Shown: positions 29,417-38,496 of the stretch, one piece after another
How the letters are laid out: the number at the start of each line of letters is the position of its first letter
Position numbering within the stretch: the first letter of the stretch is position 1
NCBI GenBank assembly: GCA_026393475.1
Contig: JAPLAA010000035.1
Coordinates: forward strand, 1-50,719
DNA length: 50,719 nucleotides
Direction of reading: 5' to 3'
Source of the DNA: Actinomycetota bacterium
GTDB taxonomy: Bacteria > Actinomycetota > Acidimicrobiia > Acidimicrobiales > Ilumatobacteraceae
The notes under the pieces: model-generated
Databases searched by the model: none
What the model saw: only the letters and a program-made list of their open reading frames with translations
Told to the model about the DNA's origin: nothing
Position numbers and translations under genes: made by a program

Positions 29417-32290
29417 GTGCGAGATGCAGGTGTGCGAGAGGTCGACCGCCTCACGGTGAGGACCCTCGAACCCGATCCGCGCAGCGCCGCGCTGCTCGAT
29501 TCGGCCCGCCTCCTCGGCTTCGACGACCTGGCCGCGATCGACGTCGCCGACGTCTACTTCGTCGCGGGCGCACTCGACGACCGGGCCCGCGGACAGCTCA
29601 CCGACGTGCTCGTCGACCCACTCCTCCAGCTCGGTTCGTGGGGCGACCCGACGGCTGACGGCGTCGCCTCCGACGAGGGCACCGTGATCGAGGCGGCGCT
29701 GCTGCCAGGTGTCACCGACAGCGTGGCCGCCACCGTGATCGAGGTGGCCGGCACCCTCGGTCTCCCGGTCGCCGAGGCCGCGACCGGGCGCCGCTACGTG
29801 GTGCGCACCGCGACCGGGCGTGCGCTCACCGAGGCCGAACGCGAACGACTGGCCACCCGGCTGCTCTCCAACGCCGTGATCGAGCGGGTGGCCCTGGGCA
29901 CGATCGAGCCGGCGTTCGCCCACGCGTCCACACCCGCGCCGATCGAACACGTCGAGGTCCGCGGCCTCGACGACGCCGCCCTCGCAGCGCTCAACCGCGA
30001 GCGCGGCATGGCACTCGATCCCGCCGAACTGCGCGTCATCGCCGACTGGTTCGAACAGGCCGGCCGAGCTCCCACCGACGTCGAGCTCGAGACACTGGCG
30101 CAGACGTGGAGCGAGCACTGCGCACACAAGACGTTCCGCGCCCGCGTCGTGCTGCCCGACGGCTCCGAGCGCCCGTCGTTGCTGGCACGCCTCCGCGACG
30201 CCACGGATCGCATCGACGCCCCGTTCGTCCGCAGCGCCTTCGTGGGCAACGCCGGCATCGTGTCGTTCTGGCCTGGCACGACCATCGCCGTGAAGGCCGA
30301 GACGCACAACCACCCGTCGGCGATCGAGCCCTTCGGCGGCGCCAACACCGGCGTCGGCGGCGTCATCCGCGACGTGATGGGCGCGGCCCACCACCCGATC
30401 GCCACCACCGACGTGCTGTGCTTCGGGCCGAGCGATCTGGCCCATGAGCTGCTGCCGCCGGGCGTCATCCATCCCCAGCTGGTGCGCGAGGGCGTGGTCG
30501 CCGGTGTGGCCGACTACGGCAACAAGATCGGACTGCCCACCGTGGCCGGCGCGGTCCTCTACGACCCCGGCTACACCGCCAACCCACTGGTGTTCTGCGG
30601 CTGCATCGGCGTCGGCCCCGACGTCGCGCCGCCCACCGGCCCGTATCCCGGCGACCTGGTCGTGGTGCTCGGCGGTCGCACCGGCCGTGACGGTCTGCGC
30701 GGCGCCACGTTCTCCAGCGCCACGATGGACGCCACCACGGGCGACGTCGCCGGTGCGAGCGTGCAGATCGGCGATCCGATCACCGAGAAGCTGCTGATCG
30801 ACCTGTTGCGCGACGCAGGCGGCTGCTGGTCGGCCATCACCGACTGCGGTGCGGGCGGCCTGTCGTCAGCGATCGGCGAGATGGCCGAGCAGACCGGCGC
30901 CGACGTCGACCTCGCACTCGCACCGCTGAAGTACCCGGGCCTGTCGCCCTGGGAGATCTGGTTGAGCGAGGCCCAGGAGCGGATGGTCATCGCTGTTCCG
31001 CCCGCCTCGCTGGACGAGCTCGCCCGCCATGCACGACGCCACGGTGTCGAACTCACGGTGCTCGGCACGTTCACCGGCGACGGTGTGCTGCGAGTTCGCC
31101 ACGGCGAGGTGCTGGTGCTCGAGCTCGCCACCGACTTCCTCCACGACGGACGACCGCAGCGCAGCATGCCGGCCGAGCTGCCGTCGCCCCGTCGCAACGG
31201 CGCCGTGCCGGCCTGCCCCGATCCGTCGGCCGCGCTGCTGGCCCTGCTCGCGCATCCGAACATCGCCTCGAAGGAGGCGATCATCCGCCGCTACGACCAC
31301 GAGATCCGTGGCACCACCGTGGTGCGGCCGCTCGTCGGCGCCGGCAACGACGCACCGGCCGACGGTGTGGTGCTGGCCGAGCCCTCGGGCAAGGTGGGCA
31401 TCGCGATCGGCCACGGCGTCAACCCGTGGTACGGCGTGGCCGACCCCGAGCGCATGGCCCACGCGGTCGTCGACGAGGCGCTGCGGAACGTCGTCGCCGT
31501 CGGGGCCGATCCGGCGCAGGTGGCGATCATGGACAACTTCTCGTGGGGCGACCCGCGCCGTCCGAGCACCTTCGGCGAACTGGTCGTCACCGTCGACGCG
31601 ATCTGTGAGTCGTCGATCGCCCACGGCGCGCCCTTCGTCAGCGGCAAGGATTCGCTCAACAACGAGTACCTCGGCTCCGACGGCGAACGCCACAGCGTGC
31701 CCCCGACGTTGGTGATCACCGCCGTGGCCCACGTGCCCGACGCCGATCTCGTCGTCACGCCCGACCTGAAGGCTGCCGGCGACGAACTCGTCCTCATCGG
31801 TGCCACGTCGGCCGAGTTCGGCGGCAGTCATCTCGGCGCTGTGCTCGGCGGCTTCGACGACCCGCGCGACGGCACCGTGCCCGGGCCCGATGCACGGGCG
31901 CCGGAACGGTATCGACGACTGCACCAGGCGATCCTCACCGGGCGAATCCGCGCCTGCCACGACCTCAGCGAGGGTGGACTCGCCGTCGCCCTCGCGGAGA
32001 TGGCGATCGGCGGCCGCCTCGGCGTCGACGTCCACTCGCTGCCGACCGACGACGAGGTGGTGTCGCTGTTCTCCGAGAGCACCGGACGCTTCGCCGTCGA
32101 ACTGGCACCTGGCGATCACGAGTGGCTGGCCGGCGCGCTCGGCGAGCCGGTGCTCGTGCTCGGCACGGTGACGGCGGAACCCGTCGTTCGCATCGGCTCC
32201 TGCTCGGTGTCGCTCGACGCGGCGATGGCCGCGTTCGGCGCCGAGGGTGCAACCTGGCAACCCGCTGACGCGACGGGAGGTGCACGATGA
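29417..32290 (+). CDS. purL: Phosphoribosylformylglycinamidine synthase with fused PurS-like domains
   Basis: 957-aa enzyme of purine step 4 (FGAR to FGAM, using ammonia from PurQ). The first about 215 residues look like two PurS-like repeats (ending near DPLLQ and SNAVIERV). The synthetase core starts near LDPAELRVIADWF and has the hallmark WSEHCAHKTF, KAETHNHPSAIEPFGGANTG and a second half with SGKDSLNN and DLSEGGLAVALAEM. No separate purS is seen. GTG 29417 fits leaderless initiation from TAGCTT; an earlier TTG at 29354 would overlap the promoter. First gene of the overlapping purLQCF-DM string. Confidence 0.93.
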   Translation: MRDAGVREVDRLTVRTLEPDPRSAALLDSARLLGFDDLAAIDVADVYFVAGALDDRARGQLTDVLVDPLLQLGSWGDPTADGVASDEGTVIEAALLPGVTDSVAATVIEVAGTLGLPVAEAATGRRYVVRTATGRALTEAERERLATRLLSNAVIERVALGTIEPAFAHASTPAPIEHVEVRGLDDAALAALNRERGMALDPAELRVIADWFEQAGRAPTDVELETLAQTWSEHCAHKTFRARVVLPDGSERPSLLARLRDATDRIDAPFVRSAFVGNAGIVSFWPGTTIAVKAETHNHPSAIEPFGGANTGVGGVIRDVMGAAHHPIATTDVLCFGPSDLAHELLPPGVIHPQLVREGVVAGVADYGNKIGLPTVAGAVLYDPGYTANPLVFCGCIGVGPDVAPPTGPYPGDLVVVLGGRTGRDGLRGATFSSATMDATTGDVAGASVQIGDPITEKLLIDLLRDAGGCWSAITDCGAGGLSSAIGEMAEQTGADVDLALAPLKYPGLSPWEIWLSEAQERMVIAVPPASLDELARHARRHGVELTVLGTFTGDGVLRVRHGEVLVLELATDFLHDGRPQRSMPAELPSPRRNGAVPACPDPSAALLALLAHPNIASKEAIIRRYDHEIRGTTVVRPLVGAGNDAPADGVVLAEPSGKVGIAIGHGVNPWYGVADPERMAHAVVDEALRNVVAVGADPAQVAIMDNFSWGDPRRPSTFGELVVTVDAICESSIAHGAPFVSGKDSLNNEYLGSDGERHSVPPTLVITAVAHVPDADLVVTPDLKAAGDELVLIGATSAEFGGSHLGAVLGGFDDPRDGTVPGPDARAPERYRRLHQAILTGRIRACHDLSEGGLAVALAEMAIGGRLGVDVHSLPTDDEVVSLFSESTGRFAVELAPGDHEWLAGALGEPVLVLGTVTAEPVVRIGSCSVSLDAAMAAFGAEGATWQPADATGGAR

Positions 32291-32994
32291 GCCGCCCCCG
32301 CGCCCTCGTGTTGCAGGCGCCCGGCACCAACCGCGACCACGACGCGGTGTTCGCCCTCGAACTCGCCGGCGCCGATGCCCACATCGCCTCGCTGCTCGAC
32401 CTGGCCGACGACGACACACCGCTGCTCGACGCACAGTTGCTGGTCGTGGCGGGCGGCTTCAGCCACGCTGACGCGCTCGGTGCCGGCCGGATGTTCGCCT
32501 TGTCGCTCGAGCACCGTTTCGGCGACCGGGTGCGGGCCTTCGTCGCCGCCGGCAAGCCGGTGATCGGCATCTGCAACGGGTTCCAGACCCTCGTGCGCGC
32601 CGGGCTGCTGCCGGGCGCGCTCGGCCACAACGCGAGCGGTGGCTTCCAGTGCGAATGGGTCACGCTCGAACCGCAGCAGAGCGTCTGTGTGTGGACCCAG
32701 GGCATCGGGTCGATCGACTGCCCGATCGCCCACGGCGAAGGCCGCTACGTGCACCCCGACGTGGCCGCATTGGAGGCCGCCGGCCAGGTCGCGCTGCGGT
32801 ACCGGCGCAACCCCAACGGCTCCACGAGCGACATCGCCGGCGTGTGCGACCCGACGGGCATCGTGCTCGGCCTCATGCCCCACCCCGAGAACCACGTCAT
32901 CGCCCGGCAGCACCCGCATCATGTCCGCGGCGCCGCCGGAGGCCTCGGTCTGCAGCTGTTCCAGCGTGGTGTCGAGCGGGCAGGAGCCGTCTGA
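32287..32994 (+). CDS. purQ: Phosphoribosylformylglycinamidine synthase, glutaminase subunit
   Basis: 235-aa class I glutamine amidotransferase supplying ammonia to PurL. The nucleophile is Cys96 in GICNGFQ; the His-Glu pair is in LMPHPENH. RALVLQAPGTNRDHD at the N-terminus is the PurQ signature. ATG 32287 overlaps the purL stop (ATGA), giving coupled, stoichiometric expression. Confidence 0.95.
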   Translation: MSRPRALVLQAPGTNRDHDAVFALELAGADAHIASLLDLADDDTPLLDAQLLVVAGGFSHADALGAGRMFALSLEHRFGDRVRAFVAAGKPVIGICNGFQTLVRAGLLPGALGHNASGGFQCEWVTLEPQQSVCVWTQGIGSIDCPIAHGEGRYVHPDVAALEAAGQVALRYRRNPNGSTSDIAGVCDPTGIVLGLMPHPENHVIARQHPHHVRGAAGGLGLQLFQRGVERAGAV

Positions 32995-34019
32995 TGAACG
33001 GCACCAGCGGGACCGGAGGCACGCTCGACGACATCGACCTGCCGCTCCCCGACCGACGCGCCGGCAAGGTGCGCGTCTCGTACGAGCTGTCGGCGACCGA
33101 GCGGGTGTTCGTCACCACCGATCGGCTCTCGGCGTTCGACCGGATCATCGCCTCGGTGCCGCACAAGGGCCAAGTACTCAACCAGCTCGCCGCCTGGTGG
33201 TTCGAGCAGACCCGCGACATCGTGGCCAACCACCTGCTCGAGGTGCCCGACCCGAACGTCACCATCGGCCGCACGGCACACCCGCTGCCCGTCGAGGTCG
33301 TCGTGCGCGGCTACATCACCGGCGTCACGTCGACGTCGCTGTGGCGCCAGTACGCCGACGGCGCACGCCACATCTACGGCTACGACTTCCCGGACGGGCT
33401 GCTGAAGAACACCGCACTCCCCCACGCGATCGTCACGCCCACCACCAAGGCGCACGATGGCGGGCACGACGAGCCGATCAGCTGTGCCGACGTGGTGTCG
33501 ATGGGTCTCGTCGAGCCGGCGCTGTGGGAGCGGGTGCAGGCGGCGGCACTCGCGGTGTTCGCCCGTGGCCAGCAGGCAGCCGCCGCTGCCGGCCTCGTGC
33601 TCGCCGACACCAAGTACGAGTTCGGGCTGGCGGTCGACACCGGCGAACTGCTGCTCATCGACGAGGTGCACACGCCCGACTCCTCCCGGTACTGGGTGGC
33701 CGACTCATACGAGGAACGGCTGGCGGCCGGCGAGGAGCCGGAGAGCCTCGACAAGGAGATCGTCCGTCGCGCGCTCATCGGCCTCGGCTACGACGGGCAC
33801 GGCGCACCGCCCGTGCTGCCCGCCGATGTCGTGGCCGCGGCGTCCGCCCGGTACGCCTCGGCGTACGAGCGGCTCACAGGTCTCGCGTTCGTGCCCGGCA
33901 GCACGCCGATCGCCGATCGCATCGCACACAACCTCGCCCCGCATCTCGCCCCGCATCTCGCCCGCGCCCGCATCGGCGCTGCGGGCACCGCACTGCCCTC
34001 GACGGAGGAACCCGCATGA
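32994..34019 (+). CDS. purC: SAICAR synthetase (phosphoribosylaminoimidazole-succinocarboxamide synthase)
   Basis: 341-aa enzyme joining CAIR and aspartate with ATP. Features: GKVRVSYEL and TTDRLSAFDRIIASVPHKGQVLNQL (quoted in parts, TTDRLSAFDR and PHKGQVLNQL), PLPVEVVVRGYITG, DTKYEFG and LLIDEVHTPDSSRYW. It is somewhat longer than the short bacterial form, with a C-terminal Ala/Pro tail containing a doubled PHLA. ATG shares its A with the purQ TGA (one-base overlap). Confidence 0.95.
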   Translation: MNGTSGTGGTLDDIDLPLPDRRAGKVRVSYELSATERVFVTTDRLSAFDRIIASVPHKGQVLNQLAAWWFEQTRDIVANHLLEVPDPNVTIGRTAHPLPVEVVVRGYITGVTSTSLWRQYADGARHIYGYDFPDGLLKNTALPHAIVTPTTKAHDGGHDEPISCADVVSMGLVEPALWERVQAAALAVFARGQQAAAAAGLVLADTKYEFGLAVDTGELLLIDEVHTPDSSRYWVADSYEERLAAGEEPESLDKEIVRRALIGLGYDGHGAPPVLPADVVAAASARYASAYERLTGLAFVPGSTPIADRIAHNLAPHLAPHLARARIGAAGTALPSTEEPA

Positions 34020-35476
34020 AGCGCAGCATCCCGATCTCAGCGCTCGAACCGCAACCCGACCTCGACGACCGGCCCCGCGAGGAGTGCGGCGTCTTCGGCG
34101 TCAGCACCCCCCACGGCGAGGGCGTCGCCCAACTCACCTTCTTCGGCCTGTTCGCCCTGCAGCACCGCGGCCAGGAGGCGGCCGGCATCGCCGTGAGCGA
34201 CGGCAACCGGGTGCGCATGCACAAGGACTCGGGTCTGGTGAACAGCGTGTTCACCCCGGAGACGATGGCGCCGCTCACCGGCTACCACTCGATCGGGCAC
34301 ACCCGCTACAGCACCACGGGCGCCAACGCCCACCGCAACATCCAGCCGTTCCTCGTCGAGACGATGCACGGCCCGTTGTCGGTGGCCCACAACGGCAACC
34401 TCGTCAACGCTCCCGCGCTGCGCGACGAACTGCTCAACCGCGGCTTCGGGCTCACCGCCACGAGCGATACCGAAGTGCTCACCCTGATGCTCGCCGCTGC
34501 TGGCGGCACCTCGTGGGAGGAACGCCTCGAGCGCACCCTGCCCGCATGGAAGGGCGCCTACTCGCTGGTCGTGCTGGTGAACGACCGCGTGATCGCCGTC
34601 CGCGATCCGTGGGGATTCCGCCCGATGAGCGTCGGCCGGCTGCCCCACGGTGGGTACGCCGTGGCCTCGGAGACGTGTGCGCTGAACACGCTCGGCTGCG
34701 TCGACATCGACGAGGTGAAGCCGGGCGAGATCGTCACGTTGCACGGCGCCGAACTGCACCGTCGCAACGCGCTCGCGCCGGCGACTGCGTCGGCGAGGTG
34801 CACGTTCGAGTTCGTGTACTTCAGCCGACCCGACAGCGTGTGGGCGGGCCGCAACATGCACCACGTCCGCCAGCGGTTGGGCGAGGAACTGGCCGTCGAG
34901 CACGCCGTCGACGCCGACGTCGTGATCCCCGTCCCCGACTCCTCGGTGCCGGCCGCGATCGGCTACAGCCGGGCGAGCGGCATCCCGCACAACGACGGCC
35001 TGATCAAGAACCGCTACATCGGCCGAACGTTCATCGAGCCGACGCAGGACCTGCGCGAGCGAGGTGTCGCCCTGAAGTTCAATGCGCTCAGCGAGAACCT
35101 CGTCGGCAAGCGGGTGGTGATGATCGACGACTCGCTCGTGCGCGGCACGACCGCTGGTCCGCTGGTGAAGATGATCCGCGATGCCGGCGCGACCGAGGTG
35201 CACCTGTTGATCACCTGTCCGCCCATCACCCATGCGTGCCACTTCGGTGTCGACATGGGCCACGACGACGACCTGATGGCGGCCCGGCTCAACATCGAGG
35301 AGATGCGCGACCACATCGGCGCCGACTCGCTCGGCTTCCTGTCGCTCGACGGGATGATGCGGGCGATCGCGGGCGACGAGGTGGGCGGCTACTGCAACGG
35401 GTGCTTCACCGGCAGCTATCCGATCGAGGTCAGCCAGGCCCAGCCCAAGCTCGGCTTCGAAGGGGTGCTGGCCTGA
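34016..35476 (+). CDS. purF: Amidophosphoribosyltransferase
   Basis: 486-aa first enzyme of purine synthesis (PRPP + glutamine to phosphoribosylamine). Cys24 in REECGVFGV would become the N-terminal nucleophile after propeptide removal. The Ntn domain shows HRGQEAAGIA and HNGNLVN. The PRTase domain has VVMIDDSLVRGTT, the PRPP loop, and CNGCF-type cysteines near the end that could ligate an Fe-S cluster. Good SD (GGAGGAAC) and a four-base overlap with purC. Confidence 0.95.
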   Translation: MKRSIPISALEPQPDLDDRPREECGVFGVSTPHGEGVAQLTFFGLFALQHRGQEAAGIAVSDGNRVRMHKDSGLVNSVFTPETMAPLTGYHSIGHTRYSTTGANAHRNIQPFLVETMHGPLSVAHNGNLVNAPALRDELLNRGFGLTATSDTEVLTLMLAAAGGTSWEERLERTLPAWKGAYSLVVLVNDRVIAVRDPWGFRPMSVGRLPHGGYAVASETCALNTLGCVDIDEVKPGEIVTLHGAELHRRNALAPATASARCTFEFVYFSRPDSVWAGRNMHHVRQRLGEELAVEHAVDADVVIPVPDSSVPAAIGYSRASGIPHNDGLIKNRYIGRTFIEPTQDLRERGVALKFNALSENLVGKRVVMIDDSLVRGTTAGPLVKMIRDAGATEVHLLITCPPITHACHFGVDMGHDDDLMAARLNIEEMRDHIGADSLGFLSLDGMMRAIAGDEVGGYCNGCFTGSYPIEVSQAQPKLGFEGVLA

Positions 35477-37662
35477 TGCGCGTCCTCGTGGTCGGGTCAG
35501 GCGGCCGTGAGGCGGCGATCGAGTGGGCGTGTCGTCAGCACGGCCACGAGGTGAGCACCGAGCCGGCGTTCGACCGGGCCCGGCACGGCGACGTCGATCT
35601 GGTGATCGTGGGGCCCGAGTCGGCGCTCGTCGCCGGCACCGCCGACGCCTGTGCTGCTGCCGGCGTGCCCTGCTTCGGGCCGACGGCCTCGCTCGTCCGG
35701 CTCGAGAGCTCGAAGGGCTACACCCGTGCCCTCGCCCAGCAGTTGGGCCTGCCGTCGCCGCGGTTCTACCGCAGCGACGACCACCACGACGCGATCAAGT
35801 GGTGGCGGGAACTCGAGGCGCCGGTCGTGGTGAAGCTCGACGGGCTGGCGGCAGGCAAGGGCGTGATCGTGCCCGACACGCCCGCCGAGACCGACGAGGC
35901 GATCCGCACGCTGGTCGCACAGGGTCCGATCGTGCTCGAGGAGCGGCTCACCGGCCCCGAGTGCAGCCTGCTCGCGGTCTGCGACGGGCGCACCGCGAAA
36001 CCGCTGCCGATCGCACAGGACCACAAGCGGATCTTCGAAGGCGACAGCGGTCCGAACACCGGCGGCATGGGCGCCTACGCCCCGGCTCCCATCCCCTACG
36101 ACGCGGAGGAGCTCACGAAGCAGTTCGTGCAGCCCGTGCTCGACCACTTCGCGGCCAAGGGCGAGCCCTACGTCGGCGTGCTGTACGCCGGGTTGATGCT
36201 CACCCCCGACGGCCCGCGCCTGCTCGAGTTCAACTGCCGCTTCGGCGATCCCGAGACGCAGGCGGTGCTGCCCCTGCTGCAGACCGACCTGGCCGAACTC
36301 GCCCTCGCCTGCACGCAGGGCCGCCTCGACACGATCGACGTGGTCGTCCGGCCCGGCGCGGCGTGCACCGTCGTGGCCGCCGCGCCCGGCTATCCGGAAG
36401 CGCCCGTCACCGGCGCATCGATCAGCGGACTCGACGATGTTCGCCACGATGCCGAGCAGGGCGCGCTGGTGTTCCTCGCCGGCACCGACGGCACGACCGT
36501 CTCGGGCGGCCGGGTGCTGGCCGTCACCGGGCTCGGCGACGACCTCGCATCGGCCCGCACCGCGGCATACACGCGCATGGACGACATCCACTTCGACGGC
36601 ATGCAGGTGCGCCGCGACATCGGCTGGCGAGCGGTGGCCGCGTCGCTGTCGTCCTACGCCGCTGCCGGCGTCGACATCGACGAGGGCGCCCGCGCCGTCG
36701 AGGGCATGAAGGCCGCGGTCGAGCGCACTCACACGCCGGCGGTGCTCGCCGGGGTCGGCAGCTTCGGCGGCGCGTTCAGCGGCGCGGCGATCAAGGCGCT
36801 GGACGATCCGGTGCTCGTCGCCAGCACCGACGGTGTCGGCACCAAGGTCGAACTCGCCGCCCGTCTCGGCAAGTACCGCGGAGTGGGCAAGGACATCGTC
36901 AACCACTGCATCGACGACGTGCTCGTGCAGGGCGCCTCGCCGTTGTTCTTCCTCGACTACATCGCCTCCAGCAAGCTCGACGCCAACCATGTCGCCGAGG
37001 TCGTGACGGGGATGGCCGAGGCGTGCGAGGCCAGCGGGTGCGTGCTGCTCGGCGGCGAGACGGCAGAGATGCCCGGCGTGTACGCCGAGGGCGCATTCGA
37101 CATCGCCGGCACGCTCGTCGGCCTGGTCGACCGGGCCGACCTGTTGCCCACCGCCGACGTCGCAGCGGGCGACGTGCTCATCGGCGTCGCATCGAACGGT
37201 CCACACACCAACGGCTACTCCTTGCTGCGCAAGGTGTTCTCGTGGTTGCCGATGGACTCGACGCCGCCCGGCTTCGACCGGACGCTCGGCGAGGCGCTCC
37301 TCGAGCCCCACCGCAGCTATCTGCACGTGCTCCGACCCGCGCTCGCCTCGAAGCGTGTGAAGGCGCTCGCGCACATCACCGGCGGCGGCCTGCCCGACAA
37401 CCTGCCCCGGGTGCTTCCCGAGGGTGTGGCGGCCGACGTGCGACTCGGGTCGTGGCCGGTCCCCCCGCTGTTCGACCTGGTGCACAGCGTGTGCACCGGC
37501 CTCGACGACCACGAGCTGTACCGCACCCTGAACATGGGCATCGGCATGGTGCTGATCGTGGCGCCCGAGCACGTCGGCGCCGTGCAGGAGTCGATCGACG
37601 AACGCACCTGGGTCATCGGCGAACTCGTCCCCGGACCCCGCCAGGTCAACCTCCTCCGCTGA
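35476..37662 (+). CDS. purD/purM: Bifunctional GAR synthetase - AIR synthetase fusion
   Basis: 728-aa fusion. Residues 1 to about 390 are PurD: VLVVGSGGREAA, VIVGPESALVAG, the ATP-grasp VVVKLDGLAAGKG and LLEFNCRFGDPETQAV. From about 393 PurM follows directly, with STDGVGTKVELA, GGETAEMPGVY, GVASNGPHTNGYS and AHITGGGLPDNLP. The PurD N-domain is shortened and lacks the usual GREHAL His (here GREAA) and the PGNAG loop. Steps 2 and 5 of the pathway are thus on one chain. ATG overlaps the purF stop by one base. No stop or frameshift separates the halves. Confidence 0.95.
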   Translation: MRVLVVGSGGREAAIEWACRQHGHEVSTEPAFDRARHGDVDLVIVGPESALVAGTADACAAAGVPCFGPTASLVRLESSKGYTRALAQQLGLPSPRFYRSDDHHDAIKWWRELEAPVVVKLDGLAAGKGVIVPDTPAETDEAIRTLVAQGPIVLEERLTGPECSLLAVCDGRTAKPLPIAQDHKRIFEGDSGPNTGGMGAYAPAPIPYDAEELTKQFVQPVLDHFAAKGEPYVGVLYAGLMLTPDGPRLLEFNCRFGDPETQAVLPLLQTDLAELALACTQGRLDTIDVVVRPGAACTVVAAAPGYPEAPVTGASISGLDDVRHDAEQGALVFLAGTDGTTVSGGRVLAVTGLGDDLASARTAAYTRMDDIHFDGMQVRRDIGWRAVAASLSSYAAAGVDIDEGARAVEGMKAAVERTHTPAVLAGVGSFGGAFSGAAIKALDDPVLVASTDGVGTKVELAARLGKYRGVGKDIVNHCIDDVLVQGASPLFFLDYIASSKLDANHVAEVVTGMAEACEASGCVLLGGETAEMPGVYAEGAFDIAGTLVGLVDRADLLPTADVAAGDVLIGVASNGPHTNGYSLLRKVFSWLPMDSTPPGFDRTLGEALLEPHRSYLHVLRPALASKRVKALAHITGGGLPDNLPRVLPEGVAADVRLGSWPVPPLFDLVHSVCTGLDDHELYRTLNMGIGMVLIVAPEHVGAVQESIDERTWVIGELVPGPRQVNLLR

Positions 37663-37671
37663 ATCCACCCC

Positions 37672-37776
37672 GCGATGAGAGATGAGTGGCCCTGCCGCCC
37701 GCATCTCTCATCGCCTCGATCGGCGTCCACTTGGCGATGAGAGATGAGCGCGCCAGCAGCACTCATCTCTCATCGC
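37672..37776. repeat. Twin intergenic hairpins between purD/purM and purN
   Basis: Two hairpins share one arm sequence. Hairpin 1: GCGATGAGAGATG (37672-37684) with CATCTCTCATCGC (37702-37714). Hairpin 2: GCGATGAGAGATGAG (37734-37748) with its 15-base complement (37762-37776). They fill most of the 169-bp gap before purN. They could stop or protect the long pur transcript; no U-tract follows. Confidence 0.9.
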
Positions 37777-37778
37777 GA

Positions 37779-37825
37779 ACTTTTCGTTCAAGCGGGGTCG
37801 GGTCGTCGGGGCGCGCGCCTAGCGT
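37779..37825 (+). promoter_or_regulatory. purN promoter with the same upstream box as purL
   Basis: ACTTTTCGTTCA (37779-37790), then 27 bases, then CCTAGC with TAGCGT (37820-37825) as -10, 12 nt before the ATG. Box and gap match the purL promoter, suggesting purine-responsive co-regulation. The box directly abuts the second hairpin. Confidence 0.65.
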
Positions 37826-37831
37826 CGACGC

Positions 37832-38482
37832 ATGGAGTCGTTCGATCGCTCGCCTCGCCTCGTGCTGATGGCCTCGGGCAACGGCACCAACGTCCAGGCC
37901 GTGCTCGACGCGTGCGCCGACGAGCGGATCCCTGCGATCGTCGCCGCTGTCGTCAGCGACAAGGCAGACGCCCGAGTACTGGCCCGTGCCGATGCCGCCG
38001 GCGTGCCTGCGGTCCACGTCGGCCGCCGTCCGGGTGAAGCGCGCGGCGACTACGACGCCCGGCTCGCCGACGTCGTCAGCGGCTTCTCGCCCGACCACGT
38101 CGTGCTGCTCGGCTGGATGCGCATCCTCACCATGAGCTTCCTCGGCTGGTTCCCCGGCATGGTGATCAACCTGCACCCCGCGCTGCCCGGCGAACTCCCC
38201 GGCGTCGACGCGATCGAGCGGGCGTTCGACGTGCACGTGGCCGGCACTCGTTCCGCCTCCGGTGTCATGGTGCACCTCGTGCCCGACGAAGGCGTCGACG
38301 TCGGCCCGGTCCTCGCCGCCGCCGCCGTCGAGATCGAACGCGACGACACCCTCGACACCTTCGCCGAGCGCATGCACGCCACCGAGCACCGACTCGTCGT
38401 GAGCACGCTCGCCCAGGTGTGCGCCGTCACCCCGATGGCACACACGGCCAAGACGACGCAGACACATCCCCAGTTGACGTAG
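37832..38482 (+). CDS. purN: Phosphoribosylglycinamide formyltransferase
   Basis: 216-aa GAR transformylase using 10-formyl-THF (purine step 3). Visible features are SGNGTNVQAVLD (family SGxGTNxQ), VVSDK, VVLLGWMRIL, NLHPALPG with the catalytic Asn/His, and VMVHLVPDEGVDVGP with the catalytic Asp. The C-terminal 20 residues look disordered. ATG start is leaderless-type. Together with the purD/purM fusion upstream it reproduces the GARS-AIRS-GART order. Confidence 0.93.
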   Translation: MESFDRSPRLVLMASGNGTNVQAVLDACADERIPAIVAAVVSDKADARVLARADAAGVPAVHVGRRPGEARGDYDARLADVVSGFSPDHVVLLGWMRILTMSFLGWFPGMVINLHPALPGELPGVDAIERAFDVHVAGTRSASGVMVHLVPDEGVDVGPVLAAAAVEIERDDTLDTFAERMHATEHRLVVSTLAQVCAVTPMAHTAKTTQTHPQLT

Positions 38483-38496
38483 GAGGAGATCCACGA

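Noticed and set aside
33457..35475. Upstream extension of the purD/purM frame through purC and purF
   Set aside because: This stretch reads purC/purF out of frame; the true ATG at 35476 overlaps the purF stop.
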